Shown: positions 45,742-54,075 of the stretch, one piece after another
Position numbering within the stretch: position 1 is the first letter of the stretch
Layout: every line of letters begins with the position of its first letter
DNA from: Streptomyces sp. STR69
Lineage (GTDB): Bacteria; Actinomycetota; Actinomycetes; Streptomycetales; Streptomycetaceae
Assembly (NCBI RefSeq): GCF_024519455.1
Contig: NZ_JALJRY010000002.1
Coordinates: 207,966-271,965 of the forward strand
DNA: 64,000 nucleotides
Direction: 5' to 3'
The notes under the pieces: model-generated
What the model was told of the DNA's origin: nothing
What the model saw: the letters and a program-made list of their open reading frames with translations, nothing else
Database searches by the model: none
Program-made: the position numbers and the translations under genes

Positions 45742-46062
45742 GTGTTGCGGAGCTTGGGGCAGAGGTCATTGACCGGCAGCGACGAGGATCCGAGGGTGGC
45801 GGAACTGCGGACCGCGGTGTCCCGGTTGCGCCGCGAACTGGCCGCGCATCCGGCCGAGTTCCCGGACCGGGTCATCGCCGAGGACGAACTCGCCGCGCTG
45901 GCCGCGATGACCATCGACGGCGTTCCCGAAATCCCGCGCCTGCGCCGCTCGTTGCTCCTCATCGCCGGCGCGATCGGCTCGGTGAGTGCCCTCGCGAGGG
46001 GTCTGACGGACGTACGCAACGCCGTGGACCTGTTCGGTCAACCCCGGGGCGGGCAGGGCTAG
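45742..46062 (+). CDS. DUF5955 family small membrane-associated protein
   Basis: 106 residues. MLRSLGQRSLTGSDEDPRVAEL followed by LRRELAAHPAEFPDR and PEIPRLRRSLLLIAGAIGS, matching DUF5955 as I recall it. A helical, Arg/Leu-rich protein with a moderately hydrophobic stretch near the C-terminus. GTG start with GGGGGAGAG just before it. Divergent from the nucleotidyltransferase gene, convergent with the DUF6304 gene by one base gap. Function unknown. Confidence 0.75.
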   Translation: MLRSLGQRSLTGSDEDPRVAELRTAVSRLRRELAAHPAEFPDRVIAEDELAALAAMTIDGVPEIPRLRRSLLLIAGAIGSVSALARGLTDVRNAVDLFGQPRGGQG

Positions 46063-46063
46063 T

Positions 46064-46741
46064 TCACTGCCGAGGGTGCGACGGGAACGGTCCCCGGTGT
46101 CCCGTGTGCCTGGTGGTGGCCCGGTGCTCGAACTGTTCGCAGAGCCAGGTCTCCTGGACGAACTCGGTGTGCTCGTTCCAGGCGTCGAGGACGCCGTCCG
46201 GACCGGGCCGGGCGTCACGGAAGCAGCCCAGTCCGCCCATCAGCCCGTGTCCCACCGGTAGGTAGTCGGACCTGGCGCACGCGGTACAGGCCCACAGTCG
46301 CACCCCGGCCGGCAGCCGCCGCTGGATCTCGTGGAGCGCGTCCTCGAAGTTGTCGCCGCCTTCGTTGTTGCGGTACTCGCGCCCGTCCAGGCGCAGGGTG
46401 GTGGTGAGTATCTCCACGTCCAGGCCACGCAGGGGTCCGACCGGGCCGCCGAGCCGCAACGCGCAGTCCAGCACCGTCGCCCGTACGCCCTGCCCCTCGA
46501 CCGCGACGGACAGCGGCACCTCCCACTCCAGCAGGCAGGAGCACAGCGCCCCGTCGGAGATGGTGAACGAGGCCTCCGGCGGCTCCCCGTCGAGCGCGCG
46601 GAGGTCGTTCATGCTGTAGCTCTCGAAGTGGACGCCTCTGATCGTCGTGCGGATCAGCTGCCGGCCGTCCGACTCGAAGACGACGTCCTCGCTGCCGTGC
46701 CGGTCGGTGTACCGCCCGGGCCGGCGCTGTACGGCGTTCAC
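46064..46741 (-). CDS. DUF6304 family protein
   Basis: 225 residues. YTDRHGSEDVVFESDGRQLI, VRATVLDCALRLGGPVGPLRG and LWACTACARSDYLPVGHGLM with a CxxC pair fit the DUF6304 pattern. No known activity. Its GTG start overlaps the allR stop by four bases, so it is made from the allR message and may be tied to allantoin control only through that coupling. Confidence 0.75.
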   Translation of the reverse strand: MNAVQRRPGRYTDRHGSEDVVFESDGRQLIRTTIRGVHFESYSMNDLRALDGEPPEASFTISDGALCSCLLEWEVPLSVAVEGQGVRATVLDCALRLGGPVGPLRGLDVEILTTTLRLDGREYRNNEGGDNFEDALHEIQRRLPAGVRLWACTACARSDYLPVGHGLMGGLGCFRDARPGPDGVLDAWNEHTEFVQETWLCEQFEHRATTRHTGHRGPFPSHPRQ

Positions 46742-47532
46742 GCCGGGTTCTGGCTGGCCAGTGCCTCCGACAGTTCGCCGGCCACCTGCTGGAGGATCGG
46801 CACGATCTTCTCGGTCGCCGACTCGGTGACCCGTCCCGCCGGACCCGAGATCGAAATCGCGGCGGCGGTTGGGGAGTTGGGCACGGAGACGGCGAGACAG
46901 CGCACGCCGATCTCCTGCTCGTTGTCGTCGATCGCGTAGCCGAGGCGGCGTACGTCCTCCAGTGCCGCGAGGAAACCCTCGGGCGTGGTGATCGTCTTGT
47001 CGGTCGCGGCGGGCATGCCGGTACGGGCGAGCAGCGCGCGTACCTCGTGGTCCGGGGTGTTGGCGAGCAGCGCCTTGCCGACGCCCGTGGAGTGCGGCAG
47101 GACGCGCCGGCCGACCTCGGTGAACATCCGCATCGAGTGCTTGGACGGCACCTGTGCCACGTACACGATCTCGTCGCCGTCGAGCAGCGCCATGTTCGCC
47201 GTCTCGCCGGTCTCCTCGACCAGCCGGGCGAGGTAAGGGCGGGCCCAGGTGCCGAGCAACCGGGACGCGGACTCGCCGAGCCGGATCAGCCGCGGGCCGA
47301 GGGCGTACCGCCGGTTGGCCTGCTGGCGGACGTAACCGCAGACCACCAGCGTGCGCATCAGCCGGTGGATGGTGGGCAGCGGCAGTCCGCTGCTCGCGGA
47401 GAGCTCGCTCAGGCCGACCTCACCGCCCGCGTCGGCCATCCGCTCCAGCAGGTCGAAGGCGCGCTCGAGGGACTGGACACCCCCCGTGGCGGACTTGGTG
47501 GAGTCGGTGCTGCTGGCGCTGGACGGCGGCAC
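46738..47532 (-). CDS. allR: IclR-family regulator AllR
   Basis: 264 residues. N-terminal winged helix: GVQSLERAFDLLERMADAGG, VGLSELSASSGLPLPTIHRL and LVVCGYVRQQANRRYALG. The effector domain has MALLDGDEIVYVAQVPSKHS, HSTGVGKALLAN and ECxA-type sequence IGVRCLAVSVPN. It is adjacent to and divergent from allB-alc, which makes AllR the natural name: in S. coelicolor the IclR protein AllR represses the allantoin/glyoxylate genes. Palindromes of one type before gcl, hyi, aceB and allR itself are presumed targets. Glyoxylate or allantoin-pathway intermediates are the likely effectors by analogy. Confidence 0.92.
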   Translation of the reverse strand: MPPSSASSTDSTKSATGGVQSLERAFDLLERMADAGGEVGLSELSASSGLPLPTIHRLMRTLVVCGYVRQQANRRYALGPRLIRLGESASRLLGTWARPYLARLVEETGETANMALLDGDEIVYVAQVPSKHSMRMFTEVGRRVLPHSTGVGKALLANTPDHEVRALLARTGMPAATDKTITTPEGFLAALEDVRRLGYAIDDNEQEIGVRCLAVSVPNSPTAAAISISGPAGRVTESATEKIVPILQQVAGELSEALASQNPA

Positions 47533-47604
47533 GGCGCGTTCCTTTCGGCACGGGCGGGAAGGGCTGAAGCCTACCCGGGGGCCGGTTGACTCCCCGCCGG
47601 TGCG

Positions 47605-47648
47605 TAGCTACGTTCTGCTTGCCGGAAGTCTACTTCCGCTTTGTGGAA
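47605..47648 (-). promoter_or_regulatory. allR promoter with tandem AllR-type operators
   Basis: Sites TTCTGCTTGCCGGAA (47613-47627) and TTCCGCTTTGTGGAA (47634-47648) start 21 bases apart. On the minus strand a -35 GTAGAC (47633-47628) and -10 TAGCTA (47610-47605) bracket the first site with a 17-base spacer, as at aceB. This predicts autorepression of allR. Confidence 0.75.
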
Positions 47649-47724
47649 ACATCCAGAGTGTGCGTCTGCGGCACATCGCGGAGAGGTGTGCCCTTGACGG
47701 TACGGGAGCGGGAGTGAAGACTCC

Positions 47725-47776
47725 TTCAACAGAACGTTGAATTCCGTTACGTGGACGTAAATCCCGTTTCCCGGAA
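47725..47776 (+). promoter_or_regulatory. allB promoter region with two motif types
   Basis: TTCAAC-AGAAC-GTTGAA (47725-47741) is a perfect palindrome shared with the urate operon. Directly after it comes an AllR-like TTCCGTTACGTGGAC (47742-47756) and an imperfect TCCCGTTTCCCGGAA (47762-47776). A -35 TTGAAT (47737-47742) and TAAATC (47758-47763) could be the promoter. Confidence 0.65.
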
Positions 47777-47813
47777 GTAACGGAAGCGACGACGGTGGTA
47801 GAGAGGGGTCCGG

Positions 47814-49151
47814 GTGTCCGACGCTGAACTGGTGGTGCGCTCCACACGTGTCATCACTCCCGAGGGAACACGTGCCGCGGCGGTCGCGGTAACCGGCGGG
47901 AAGATCACGGCCGTTCTCCCCTACGACGCCGAAGTCCCGTCCGGAGCACGGTTCGAGGACTTCGGCGACGACGTCCTGCTGCCCGGCCTGGTCGACACCC
48001 ATGTGCATGTGAACGACCCCGGCCGCACCCACTGGGAGGGCTTCTGGACCGCCACGCGCGCGGCGGCGGCCGGTGGCATCACCACCCTGATCGACATGCC
48101 GCTCAACTCTCTTCCGCCGACGACGACGGTCGACAACCTCCGTACCAAGCAGGAAGTCGCCGCGACCAAGGCCCACATCGACGTCGGCTTCTGGGGCGGC
48201 GCCCTGCCCGACAACGTCAAGGACCTGCGCCCGCTGCACGACGCCGGCGTCTTCGGCTTCAAGGCGTTCCTGTCCCCGTCCGGCGTGGACGAGTTCCCGC
48301 ACCTCGACCAGGACCAACTGGCCCGTTCCCTGGCGGAGATCGCCGGTTTCGGCGGCCTGCTCATCGTGCACGCCGAGGACCCGCACCACCTCGAAGCGGC
48401 CCCGCAACAAGGCGGCCCCAAGTACACCGACTTCCTCGCCAGTCGCCCCCGCGACGCCGAGGACACGGCCATCGCCGGTCTGATCGCTGCCGCCAAGCGC
48501 CTCGACGCCCGCGTCCACGTCCTGCACCTCTCCTCCTCCGACGCGCTGCCGCTGATCGCCGCAGCCAAGGCCGAGGGCGTCCGCATCACGGTGGAGACGT
48601 GCCCCCACTACCTCACCCTCACGGCCGAAGAAGTCCCGGACGGCGCAAGCGAGTTCAAGTGCTGCCCGCCCATCCGCGAGTCCGCCAACCAGGACCTGCT
48701 GTGGCAGGCGCTGGCCGACGGCACGATCGACTGCGTGGTGACGGACCACTCACCGTCGACCGCCGACCTGAAGACCGCCGACTTCGCCACGGCCTGGGGC
48801 GGCATCTCCGGCCTCCAGTTGAGCCTCGCGGCGGTGTGGACGGAGGCGCGCAAGCGGGGCCACGACCTGGAGGACGTGGTCCGCTGGATGTCGTCAAGGA
48901 CGGCTGGGCTGGCGGGACTTGACCAGAAGGGTGCCATCGAGGCGGGCCGCGACGCCGACTTCGCGGTCCTCGCACCCGACGAGACGTTCACCGTGGACCC
49001 GGCCACCCTCCAACACCGCAACCGCGTCACGGCGTACGCCGGAAAGACCCTCAGCGGCGTCGTGAAGTCGACCTGGCTGCGCGGCGAACGCATCGTGCTG
49101 GACGGCGAGTTCACCGACCCGAAGGGCCAACTCCTGACCCGTACCCCCTGA
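47814..49151 (+). CDS. allB: Allantoinase
   Basis: 445-residue cyclic amidohydrolase that opens allantoin to allantoate. Dinuclear metal site: [11 protein letters not shown] (HxH), the carbamylated Lys in [33 protein letters not shown], and Asp in VVTDHSPST. Other family blocks: [14 protein letters not shown] and [18 protein letters not shown] start with AGGGG 6 bases upstream. First gene of the allB-alc operon, divergent from allR. Confidence 0.97.
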   Translation: MSDAELVVRSTRVITPEGTRAAAVAVTGGKITAVLPYDAEVPSGARFEDFGDDVLLPGLVDTHVHVNDPGRTHWEGFWTATRAAAAGGITTLIDMPLNSLPPTTTVDNLRTKQEVAATKAHIDVGFWGGALPDNVKDLRPLHDAGVFGFKAFLSPSGVDEFPHLDQDQLARSLAEIAGFGGLLIVHAEDPHHLEAAPQQGGPKYTDFLASRPRDAEDTAIAGLIAAAKRLDARVHVLHLSSSDALPLIAAAKAEGVRITVETCPHYLTLTAEEVPDGASEFKCCPPIRESANQDLLWQALADGTIDCVVTDHSPSTADLKTADFATAWGGISGLQLSLAAVWTEARKRGHDLEDVVRWMSSRTAGLAGLDQKGAIEAGRDADFAVLAPDETFTVDPATLQHRNRVTAYAGKTLSGVVKSTWLRGERIVLDGEFTDPKGQLLTRTP

Positions 49152-49200
49152 TCCCCCATCCGCACCCGCAGCGGCCCACTCCCGAAAGGCAGACACAGCA

Positions 49201-50331
49201 GTGACGGCGCAGCATCCATTTCCTTTGGCTCGCTTCACCGGCGACGCGAACCCCTACGGAGGCGGTGACCCGTACGCGGACTACCGCACGGCCGACTTCC
49301 CCTTCACCCAGTACGCCAACCTCGCCGACCGGCAGCTCGGTGCCGGAGTCATCGCCGCCAACGACGAGTTCTTCGCCCAGCGCGAGAACCTCCTGGTGCC
49401 CGGGCCCGCCGAGTTCGACCCCGAGCACTTCGGTCACAAGGGCAAGATCATGGACGGCTGGGAGACCCGCCGCCGACGTGGCGCCTCGGCCGAGCACCCG
49501 TGGCCGACGGCCGAGGACCACGACTGGGCACTGGTCCGGCTCGGCGCGCCCGGCGTGATCCGGGGGATCGTCGTCGACACGGCCCACTTCCGCGGCAACT
49601 ACCCGCAGGCGGTGTCGGTCGAGGGCATCTCGCTGCCGGGCTCCCCGTCCCCCGAGGACCTGCTCTCCGACGACGTGAAGTGGACGACCCTGGTCCCGCG
49701 CACGCCGGTAGGCGGCCACGCGGCGAACGGCTTCCCCGTCTCGATCGAGCAGCGCTTCACCCACCTCCGCGTCAACCAGCACCCCGACGGCGGCATCGCG
49801 CGACTGAGGGTCTACGGCGAGGTCGTCCCCGACCCCAACTGGCTGGCGGCGCTGGGAACTTTCGACCTGGTCGCGCTGGAGAACGGCGGCCGGGCCGAGG
49901 ACGCGTCCAACCTCTTCTACTCACCAGCCACCAACACCATCCAGCCCGGCCGCTCCCGCAAGATGGACGACGGCTGGGAGACCCGCCGCCGCCGCGACCG
50001 GGGCAACGACTGGATCCGCTACGGCCTGGCCGCGCAGTCCGAGATCCGCGCCGTCGAGATCGACACGGCGTACCTGAAGGGCAACAGCGCGGGCTGGGCG
50101 TCGGTGTCGGTACGGGACGGCGAGTCCGGAGACTGGCACGAGATCCTCCCGCGCACCCGCCTCCAGCCCGACACGAACCACCGCTTCGTCCTCCCCGCTC
50201 CGGCCATCGGGACGCACGCGCGCGTGGACATCTATCCCGACGGCGGGATCTCGCGGTTGCGGTTGTTCGGCTCGCTGACGGATCAGGGGGCGGCGACACT
50301 GGCGGCCCGACACCAGGAGCTGGGCGGCTGA
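49201..50331 (+). CDS. alc: Allantoicase
   Basis: 376 residues. Splits allantoate into ureidoglycolate and urea. The protein contains two similar repeats of about 150 residues, each with MDGWETRRRR or MDDGWETRRRR, a hydrophobic beta segment ending VVDTAHFRGNYP or EIDTAYLKGNSA, and a final THLRVNQHPDGGIARLRVYG or ARVDIYPDGGISRLRLFG. This internal duplication is the family hallmark. 49 bases follow allB. Ureidoglycolate lyase or urease genes are not in the window, so the glyoxylate-releasing step is supplied elsewhere. Confidence 0.97.
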   Translation: MTAQHPFPLARFTGDANPYGGGDPYADYRTADFPFTQYANLADRQLGAGVIAANDEFFAQRENLLVPGPAEFDPEHFGHKGKIMDGWETRRRRGASAEHPWPTAEDHDWALVRLGAPGVIRGIVVDTAHFRGNYPQAVSVEGISLPGSPSPEDLLSDDVKWTTLVPRTPVGGHAANGFPVSIEQRFTHLRVNQHPDGGIARLRVYGEVVPDPNWLAALGTFDLVALENGGRAEDASNLFYSPATNTIQPGRSRKMDDGWETRRRRDRGNDWIRYGLAAQSEIRAVEIDTAYLKGNSAGWASVSVRDGESGDWHEILPRTRLQPDTNHRFVLPAPAIGTHARVDIYPDGGISRLRLFGSLTDQGAATLAARHQELGG

Positions 50332-50342
50332 CGCGAGCTTCC

Positions 50343-50456
50343 AAACGCCGGACCGGCGCCTTCCCGCACAGGCCGGCCGTATCCAGCCTGTCCGGCGTTT
50401 GAGGACGAGGCCCCTTCAGGGCCGAAGCGGGGGTCTGGGGGCGCGCAGCCCCCAGG
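50343..50456. repeat. Streptomyces intergenic repeat with hairpins
   Basis: Gap between alc and the SDR gene. CCGGCGTTTGAGGACGAGGC, GGGCCGAAGCGGGGGTCTGG and GCAGCCCCCAGGG are familiar parts of an abundant Streptomyces intergenic sequence. An 11-bp inverted repeat AAACGCCGGAC (50343) / GTCCGGCGTTT (50390) and a CTGGGGGC/GCCCCCAG hairpin (50435-50455) are present. It may serve as a terminator between convergent genes. Confidence 0.7.
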
Positions 50457-50504
50457 GACGCGAGCCACAGCGCACCCGCACGTACCCGGCCAACCGCCGG
50501 AGGC

Positions 50505-51257
50505 CTACGCAGCGTGCCCGCCGTCGATCGCGAACTCCGCCCCCGTGACGTAATCCGCATCCGCCCCCGCCAGGTACGCGACCATCGACGCCACCTCGTC
50601 CGCCGTCCCGAACCGCCCCAGCGCCGTCATGGCCGACTGGTCGGCCGCGTACGGCCCGTCCGCGGGGTTCATGCCGGTGTCCGTGGGCCCCGGGTGCACG
50701 ATGTTCGCCGTGATCCCGCGTCCGCCCAGCTCACGGGCGAGCGCCTTCGTCAGGCCGACCAGCGCCGACTTGCTGGTCGCGTAGAGCGTCCCGCCGGGCC
50801 CCGGCACCCGCTGTGTCATGCAGGTACCGATCGTGATGATCCGGCCCCCGGACGACATCCGCGCGGCAGCCGCCTGCGAGGTCAGGAACACCCCGCGGAC
50901 GTTCACCGCAAGCACCCGGTCCACGTCCGCGAGGGACAGCCCGTCCAACGGACCGAGCACACCCACACCCACGTTGTTCACCAGCACATCGAGCCCGCCC
51001 AACGCCTCCGCCGCACGCTCCGCCGCCCCCGTCGCCTCGACGGCATCCGCGGAGTCCGCCCGCAACGCGACCGCCCGCCGTCCCAGCGCTTCGATCCGCC
51101 CTACTACGTCCTCGGCCGCCTCCTTGCCCGCCACATACGTGACCGCCACGTCCGCGCCGTCCCGCGCCAGCCGCAGCGCCGTCGCCGCACCGATGCCACG
51201 GCTGCCGCCGGTGACCAGGGCGACCTTGCCGTTCAGGGTTCCGTAAGTCGTTGTCAT
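50505..51257 (-). CDS. SDR family oxidoreductase
   Basis: 250-residue classical short-chain dehydrogenase. VALVTGGSRGIGAATALRL (TGxxxGIG), DVLVNNVGVG (NNxG), the YATSK catalytic Tyr/Lys and AEFAIDGGHAA end. In the strand before the active-site Tyr the usual Ser is Thr or Cys (IITIGTCMTQ), an unusual but not unknown change. Substrate not identifiable. The ATG at MTTTYGT gives a normal start. Convergent with alc through the repeat, divergent from the AIM24 gene. Confidence 0.92.
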   Translation of the reverse strand: MTTTYGTLNGKVALVTGGSRGIGAATALRLARDGADVAVTYVAGKEAAEDVVGRIEALGRRAVALRADSADAVEATGAAERAAEALGGLDVLVNNVGVGVLGPLDGLSLADVDRVLAVNVRGVFLTSQAAAARMSSGGRIITIGTCMTQRVPGPGGTLYATSKSALVGLTKALARELGGRGITANIVHPGPTDTGMNPADGPYAADQSAMTALGRFGTADEVASMVAYLAGADADYVTGAEFAIDGGHAA

Positions 51258-51357
51258 GGGCCCATCCCAGCGGTCGGCGCACCCGCGTGCTGGCGGCGAA
51301 CGGACGCCGACCTCGCGCGGGCGGAACTGATTCCGCCGCCTCCGGCGTTCTCCCCTC

Positions 51358-52173
51358 GTGACCCTTCAGCAAGAAATCGTCGGCAACGCCATGCAGATGG
51401 CGGTCGTCAACCTGAACCCCGGCCAGACCGTGTACTGCGAGGCCGGGAAGTTCCTCTTCAAGACGACGAACGTGACCATGGAGACCCGTCTGAGCGGCCC
51501 GCCCGGCGCCGGACAGCAGCAGGGCGGCGCGGGCTCCGGCGGTATGGGCGGCATGCTCCGGCAGGCCATGGGGACGGCCATGCAGGTCGGCCAGCGCGCG
51601 CTCGCGGGCGAGTCGCTGGCGTTCCAGTACTTCACCTCCCAGGGCGGCGAGGGCACCGTCGGCTTCGCGGGCGTGCTCCCCGGAGAGATGCGCGCCCTGG
51701 AACTGGACGGCACGCGCGCGTGGTTCGCGGAGAAGGACGCCTTCGTGGCCGCCGAGTCCAGCGTCCAGTTCGGCATCGCCTTCCAGGGCGGCCGGACCGG
51801 CATGAGCGGCGGCGAGGGCTTCGTCCTGGAGAAGTTCACCGGGCACGGCACGGTGATCATCGCCGGGGCGGGCAACTTCATCGACCTGAACCCGGCCGAC
51901 TTCGGCGGTCGCATCGAGGTCGACACCGGCTGCCTCGTCGCCTTCGAGGAGGGCGTCCAGTACGGCGTCCAGCGCATCGGCGGCCTCAACCGCCAGGGCC
52001 TGATGAACGCCGTGTTCGGCGGCGAGGGCCTCTCCCTGGCCACCCTGGAGGGCAACGGCCGCGTCATCCTTCAGTCCCTCACCATCGAGAGCCTCGCCAA
52101 CGCCCTGAAGAAGGCCCAGGGCGGCGACAAGCAGGGCCCGACCGGCGGCATGTTCTCGACGCACGCCGGGTGA
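51358..52173 (+). CDS. AIM24 family protein
   Basis: 271 residues. QQEIVGNAMQMAVVNLNPGQTV, ESLAFQYFTSQGGEGTVGFA, LVAFEEGVQYGVQRIGG and the Gly/Met-rich insert GGAGSGGMGGMLRQAMG are typical of TIGR00266/AIM24 proteins, beta-rich and of unclear role. The GTG start lacks a visible ribosome site; ATG at 51391 is an alternative and a leaderless message is possible. Divergent from the SDR gene, followed by a DHFR-like gene. Confidence 0.9.
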   Translation: MTLQQEIVGNAMQMAVVNLNPGQTVYCEAGKFLFKTTNVTMETRLSGPPGAGQQQGGAGSGGMGGMLRQAMGTAMQVGQRALAGESLAFQYFTSQGGEGTVGFAGVLPGEMRALELDGTRAWFAEKDAFVAAESSVQFGIAFQGGRTGMSGGEGFVLEKFTGHGTVIIAGAGNFIDLNPADFGGRIEVDTGCLVAFEEGVQYGVQRIGGLNRQGLMNAVFGGEGLSLATLEGNGRVILQSLTIESLANALKKAQGGDKQGPTGGMFSTHAG

Positions 52174-52263
52174 GGTGTCGTAGCGACGACCGATGAGTTG
52201 CGGGGGCGGACGGGGTCTGAGCTGATGACACCAAGTCCCCGCACCAGGAAGCAGGCACCCGAC

Positions 52264-52890
52264 ATGGGCAAGCTCGTCTCCACCATCTTCGTCACCCTCG
52301 ACGGCGTCTACCAGGCCCCCGGCGGCCCCGAAGAGGACACCCGCGGCGGCTTCGAGCACGGCGGCTGGAGCTTCGTGTACGGCGACGACGACTTCGGCCG
52401 GTTCGTGGTCGAGGTCTTCGGCCGCTCCGGCGCCTATCTGCTCGGCCGCCGTACGTACGACATCTTCGCCTCGTACTGGCCGAACATGACCGACCCCGCC
52501 GACCCGATCGCGTCCAAGCTGAACGCCCTGCCGAAGTACGTCGCCTCGGCCACCCTCACCGACCCCTCCTGGGCGGGGACCACCGTCCTCGGCGGCGACC
52601 TCGCCAAGGAGGTCACGGACCTCAAGGAGCGCACCGAGGGCGAACTCCAGGTGCACGGCAGCGGCGCCCTCGTCCGGTCCCTCCTGGAGCTCGACCTCCT
52701 AGACACCATCCACATGGTGACCTTCCCGGTCGTACTCGGCACCGGCCTGCGCCTGTTCCCCGAGGGCACCGCCCCCAAGGCCTTCAAGCGCACGGGCGGA
52801 ACCATTACCGGCACCGGGGTCTCGATCCAGTCGTACGACGTGGCGGGTCGCCCGACGTACGGCTCGTACGCCGAACCGGAAAACGCCTAG
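52264..52890 (+). CDS. Dihydrofolate reductase-like (RibD C-terminal) protein
   Basis: 208 residues. MGKLVSTIFVTLDGVYQAPG, GAYLLGRRTYDIFASYWPN, ELQVHGSGALVRSLLELDL and FPVVLGTGLRLFPEG are the blocks of the RibD_C/DHFR-like family, which use NAD(P)H for uncertain substrates. Start by family pattern; AGGAAG lies about 14 bases upstream. Close after AIM24 in the same direction but with about 90 bases between. No catalytic detail can be shown. Confidence 0.88.
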   Translation: MGKLVSTIFVTLDGVYQAPGGPEEDTRGGFEHGGWSFVYGDDDFGRFVVEVFGRSGAYLLGRRTYDIFASYWPNMTDPADPIASKLNALPKYVASATLTDPSWAGTTVLGGDLAKEVTDLKERTEGELQVHGSGALVRSLLELDLLDTIHMVTFPVVLGTGLRLFPEGTAPKAFKRTGGTITGTGVSIQSYDVAGRPTYGSYAEPENA

Positions 52891-52981
52891 TCAACCGGGA
52901 TCCGCGCCGGTACGGTGATCGTTCCGTGTGGCAGCCGCCGATGTCTCCACCCCTTCGCCGGAGACCGGGAGAGCCGCCCCC

Positions 52982-53887
52982 ATGTCCTCGATCGCCGTAC
53001 CGCGCGCCGCCGCGCCCCACCGCACCTGGTCGACCGACCTGCCCGTCCTGCTGGTCGCCGTGGTCTGGGGCGCCAGCTATCTCGCCGCCAAGGACATCAC
53101 CACCGCCCGCACGGTCCTCGCCGTCCTGGTCCTGCGCTTCGCCCTCGTCCTGCCCGTCCTGGCCGTCGTGGGCCACCGCTCGCTGCGCGCCCTGACGGCC
53201 GCCCAGTGGCGCGGCGCCGGGCTGCTCGGCCTGATCCTCGCCGGGATCTTCCTCCTGGAGACCTACGGCGTCGTCCACACCTCGGCGACGAACGCGGGCC
53301 TCATCATCAGCCTCACCATGATCTTCACCCCGCTCGCCGAGGCCGCGGTGACCCGCACGAGGCCCTCCCGCGCCTTCCTCGGGGCAGCGGGCCTCTCGGT
53401 GCTCGGCGTGCTGCTGCTGACCCAGGGCGCCGGCTTCAGCCGCCCCTCCCTCGGTGACCTCCTGATGCTGCTCGCGGCCCTGGCCCGCACCCTGCACGTG
53501 CTGGCCATGTCCCGCAGCAAGGCGGTCCGGGGCGCCGACGCGCTGTCCCTGACCACCGTCCAACTCGGCGCCGCCGTCGCGGTGTTCGCGCTGCTGTCGG
53601 CCGGCGCGGGCCCCACGCCGTGGGCGACGGCGGCGGACTTCGGACCGCGCGAGTGGGCCGGGCTGCTGTTCCTGTCCGTGTTCTGCACCCTGTTCGCCTT
53701 CTTCGTCCAGATGTGGGCCGTACGCCGGACCTCCCCTTCCCGGGTCAGCCTGCTGCTGGGCACCGAACCCCTGTGGGCCGCCGCGGCCGGCATCGCGCTC
53801 GGCGGGGAACGGCTCGGCGCGTTCGGGCTGGCGGGCGGCGTGCTCGTCCTGGTGGGGACGGCGTGGGGGCGTGGGGCGGCACGTTGA
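52982..53887 (+). CDS. EamA/DMT family transporter
   Basis: 301 residues, ten hydrophobic segments in two five-helix halves, as in the drug/metabolite transporter superfamily. VAVVWGASYLAAKDI at the start and LLLGTEPLWAAAAGIALGGERL in the second half are signature regions. GGGAGAG precedes the ATG at 8 bases; a GTG 54 bases upstream is open as well. Substrate unknown; the direction of transport in this family is usually export. Confidence 0.9.
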   Translation: MSSIAVPRAAAPHRTWSTDLPVLLVAVVWGASYLAAKDITTARTVLAVLVLRFALVLPVLAVVGHRSLRALTAAQWRGAGLLGLILAGIFLLETYGVVHTSATNAGLIISLTMIFTPLAEAAVTRTRPSRAFLGAAGLSVLGVLLLTQGAGFSRPSLGDLLMLLAALARTLHVLAMSRSKAVRGADALSLTTVQLGAAVAVFALLSAGAGPTPWATAADFGPREWAGLLFLSVFCTLFAFFVQMWAVRRTSPSRVSLLLGTEPLWAAAAGIALGGERLGAFGLAGGVLVLVGTAWGRGAAR

Positions 53888-54028
53888 CTCCCGAAGAGCT
53901 CAACGGCAGCGGTCATTCATCCGATAAATAGTCCCGATATGTTCGCGAATCGCCTCTTTGGTGTCGAGGAGACGTCTCAGAGGTCGGATCTTTTGACTGC
54001 ACGACCATTGCTTGTTCCTCGGCGTCTC

Positions 54029-54046
54029 ATTAATTTACGAATTAAT
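54029..54046 (+). promoter_or_regulatory. A/T-rich operator upstream of the fucosidase
   Basis: ATTAATT-TACG-AATTAAT is a perfect 18-base inverted repeat, strikingly A/T-rich for this DNA, 29 bases before the GH95 start codon. Position suggests a repressor site at or just downstream of the promoter. Confidence 0.65.
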
Positions 54047-54075
54047 CCCGACCGTCTCGCCCGAGGAGATCCGCC

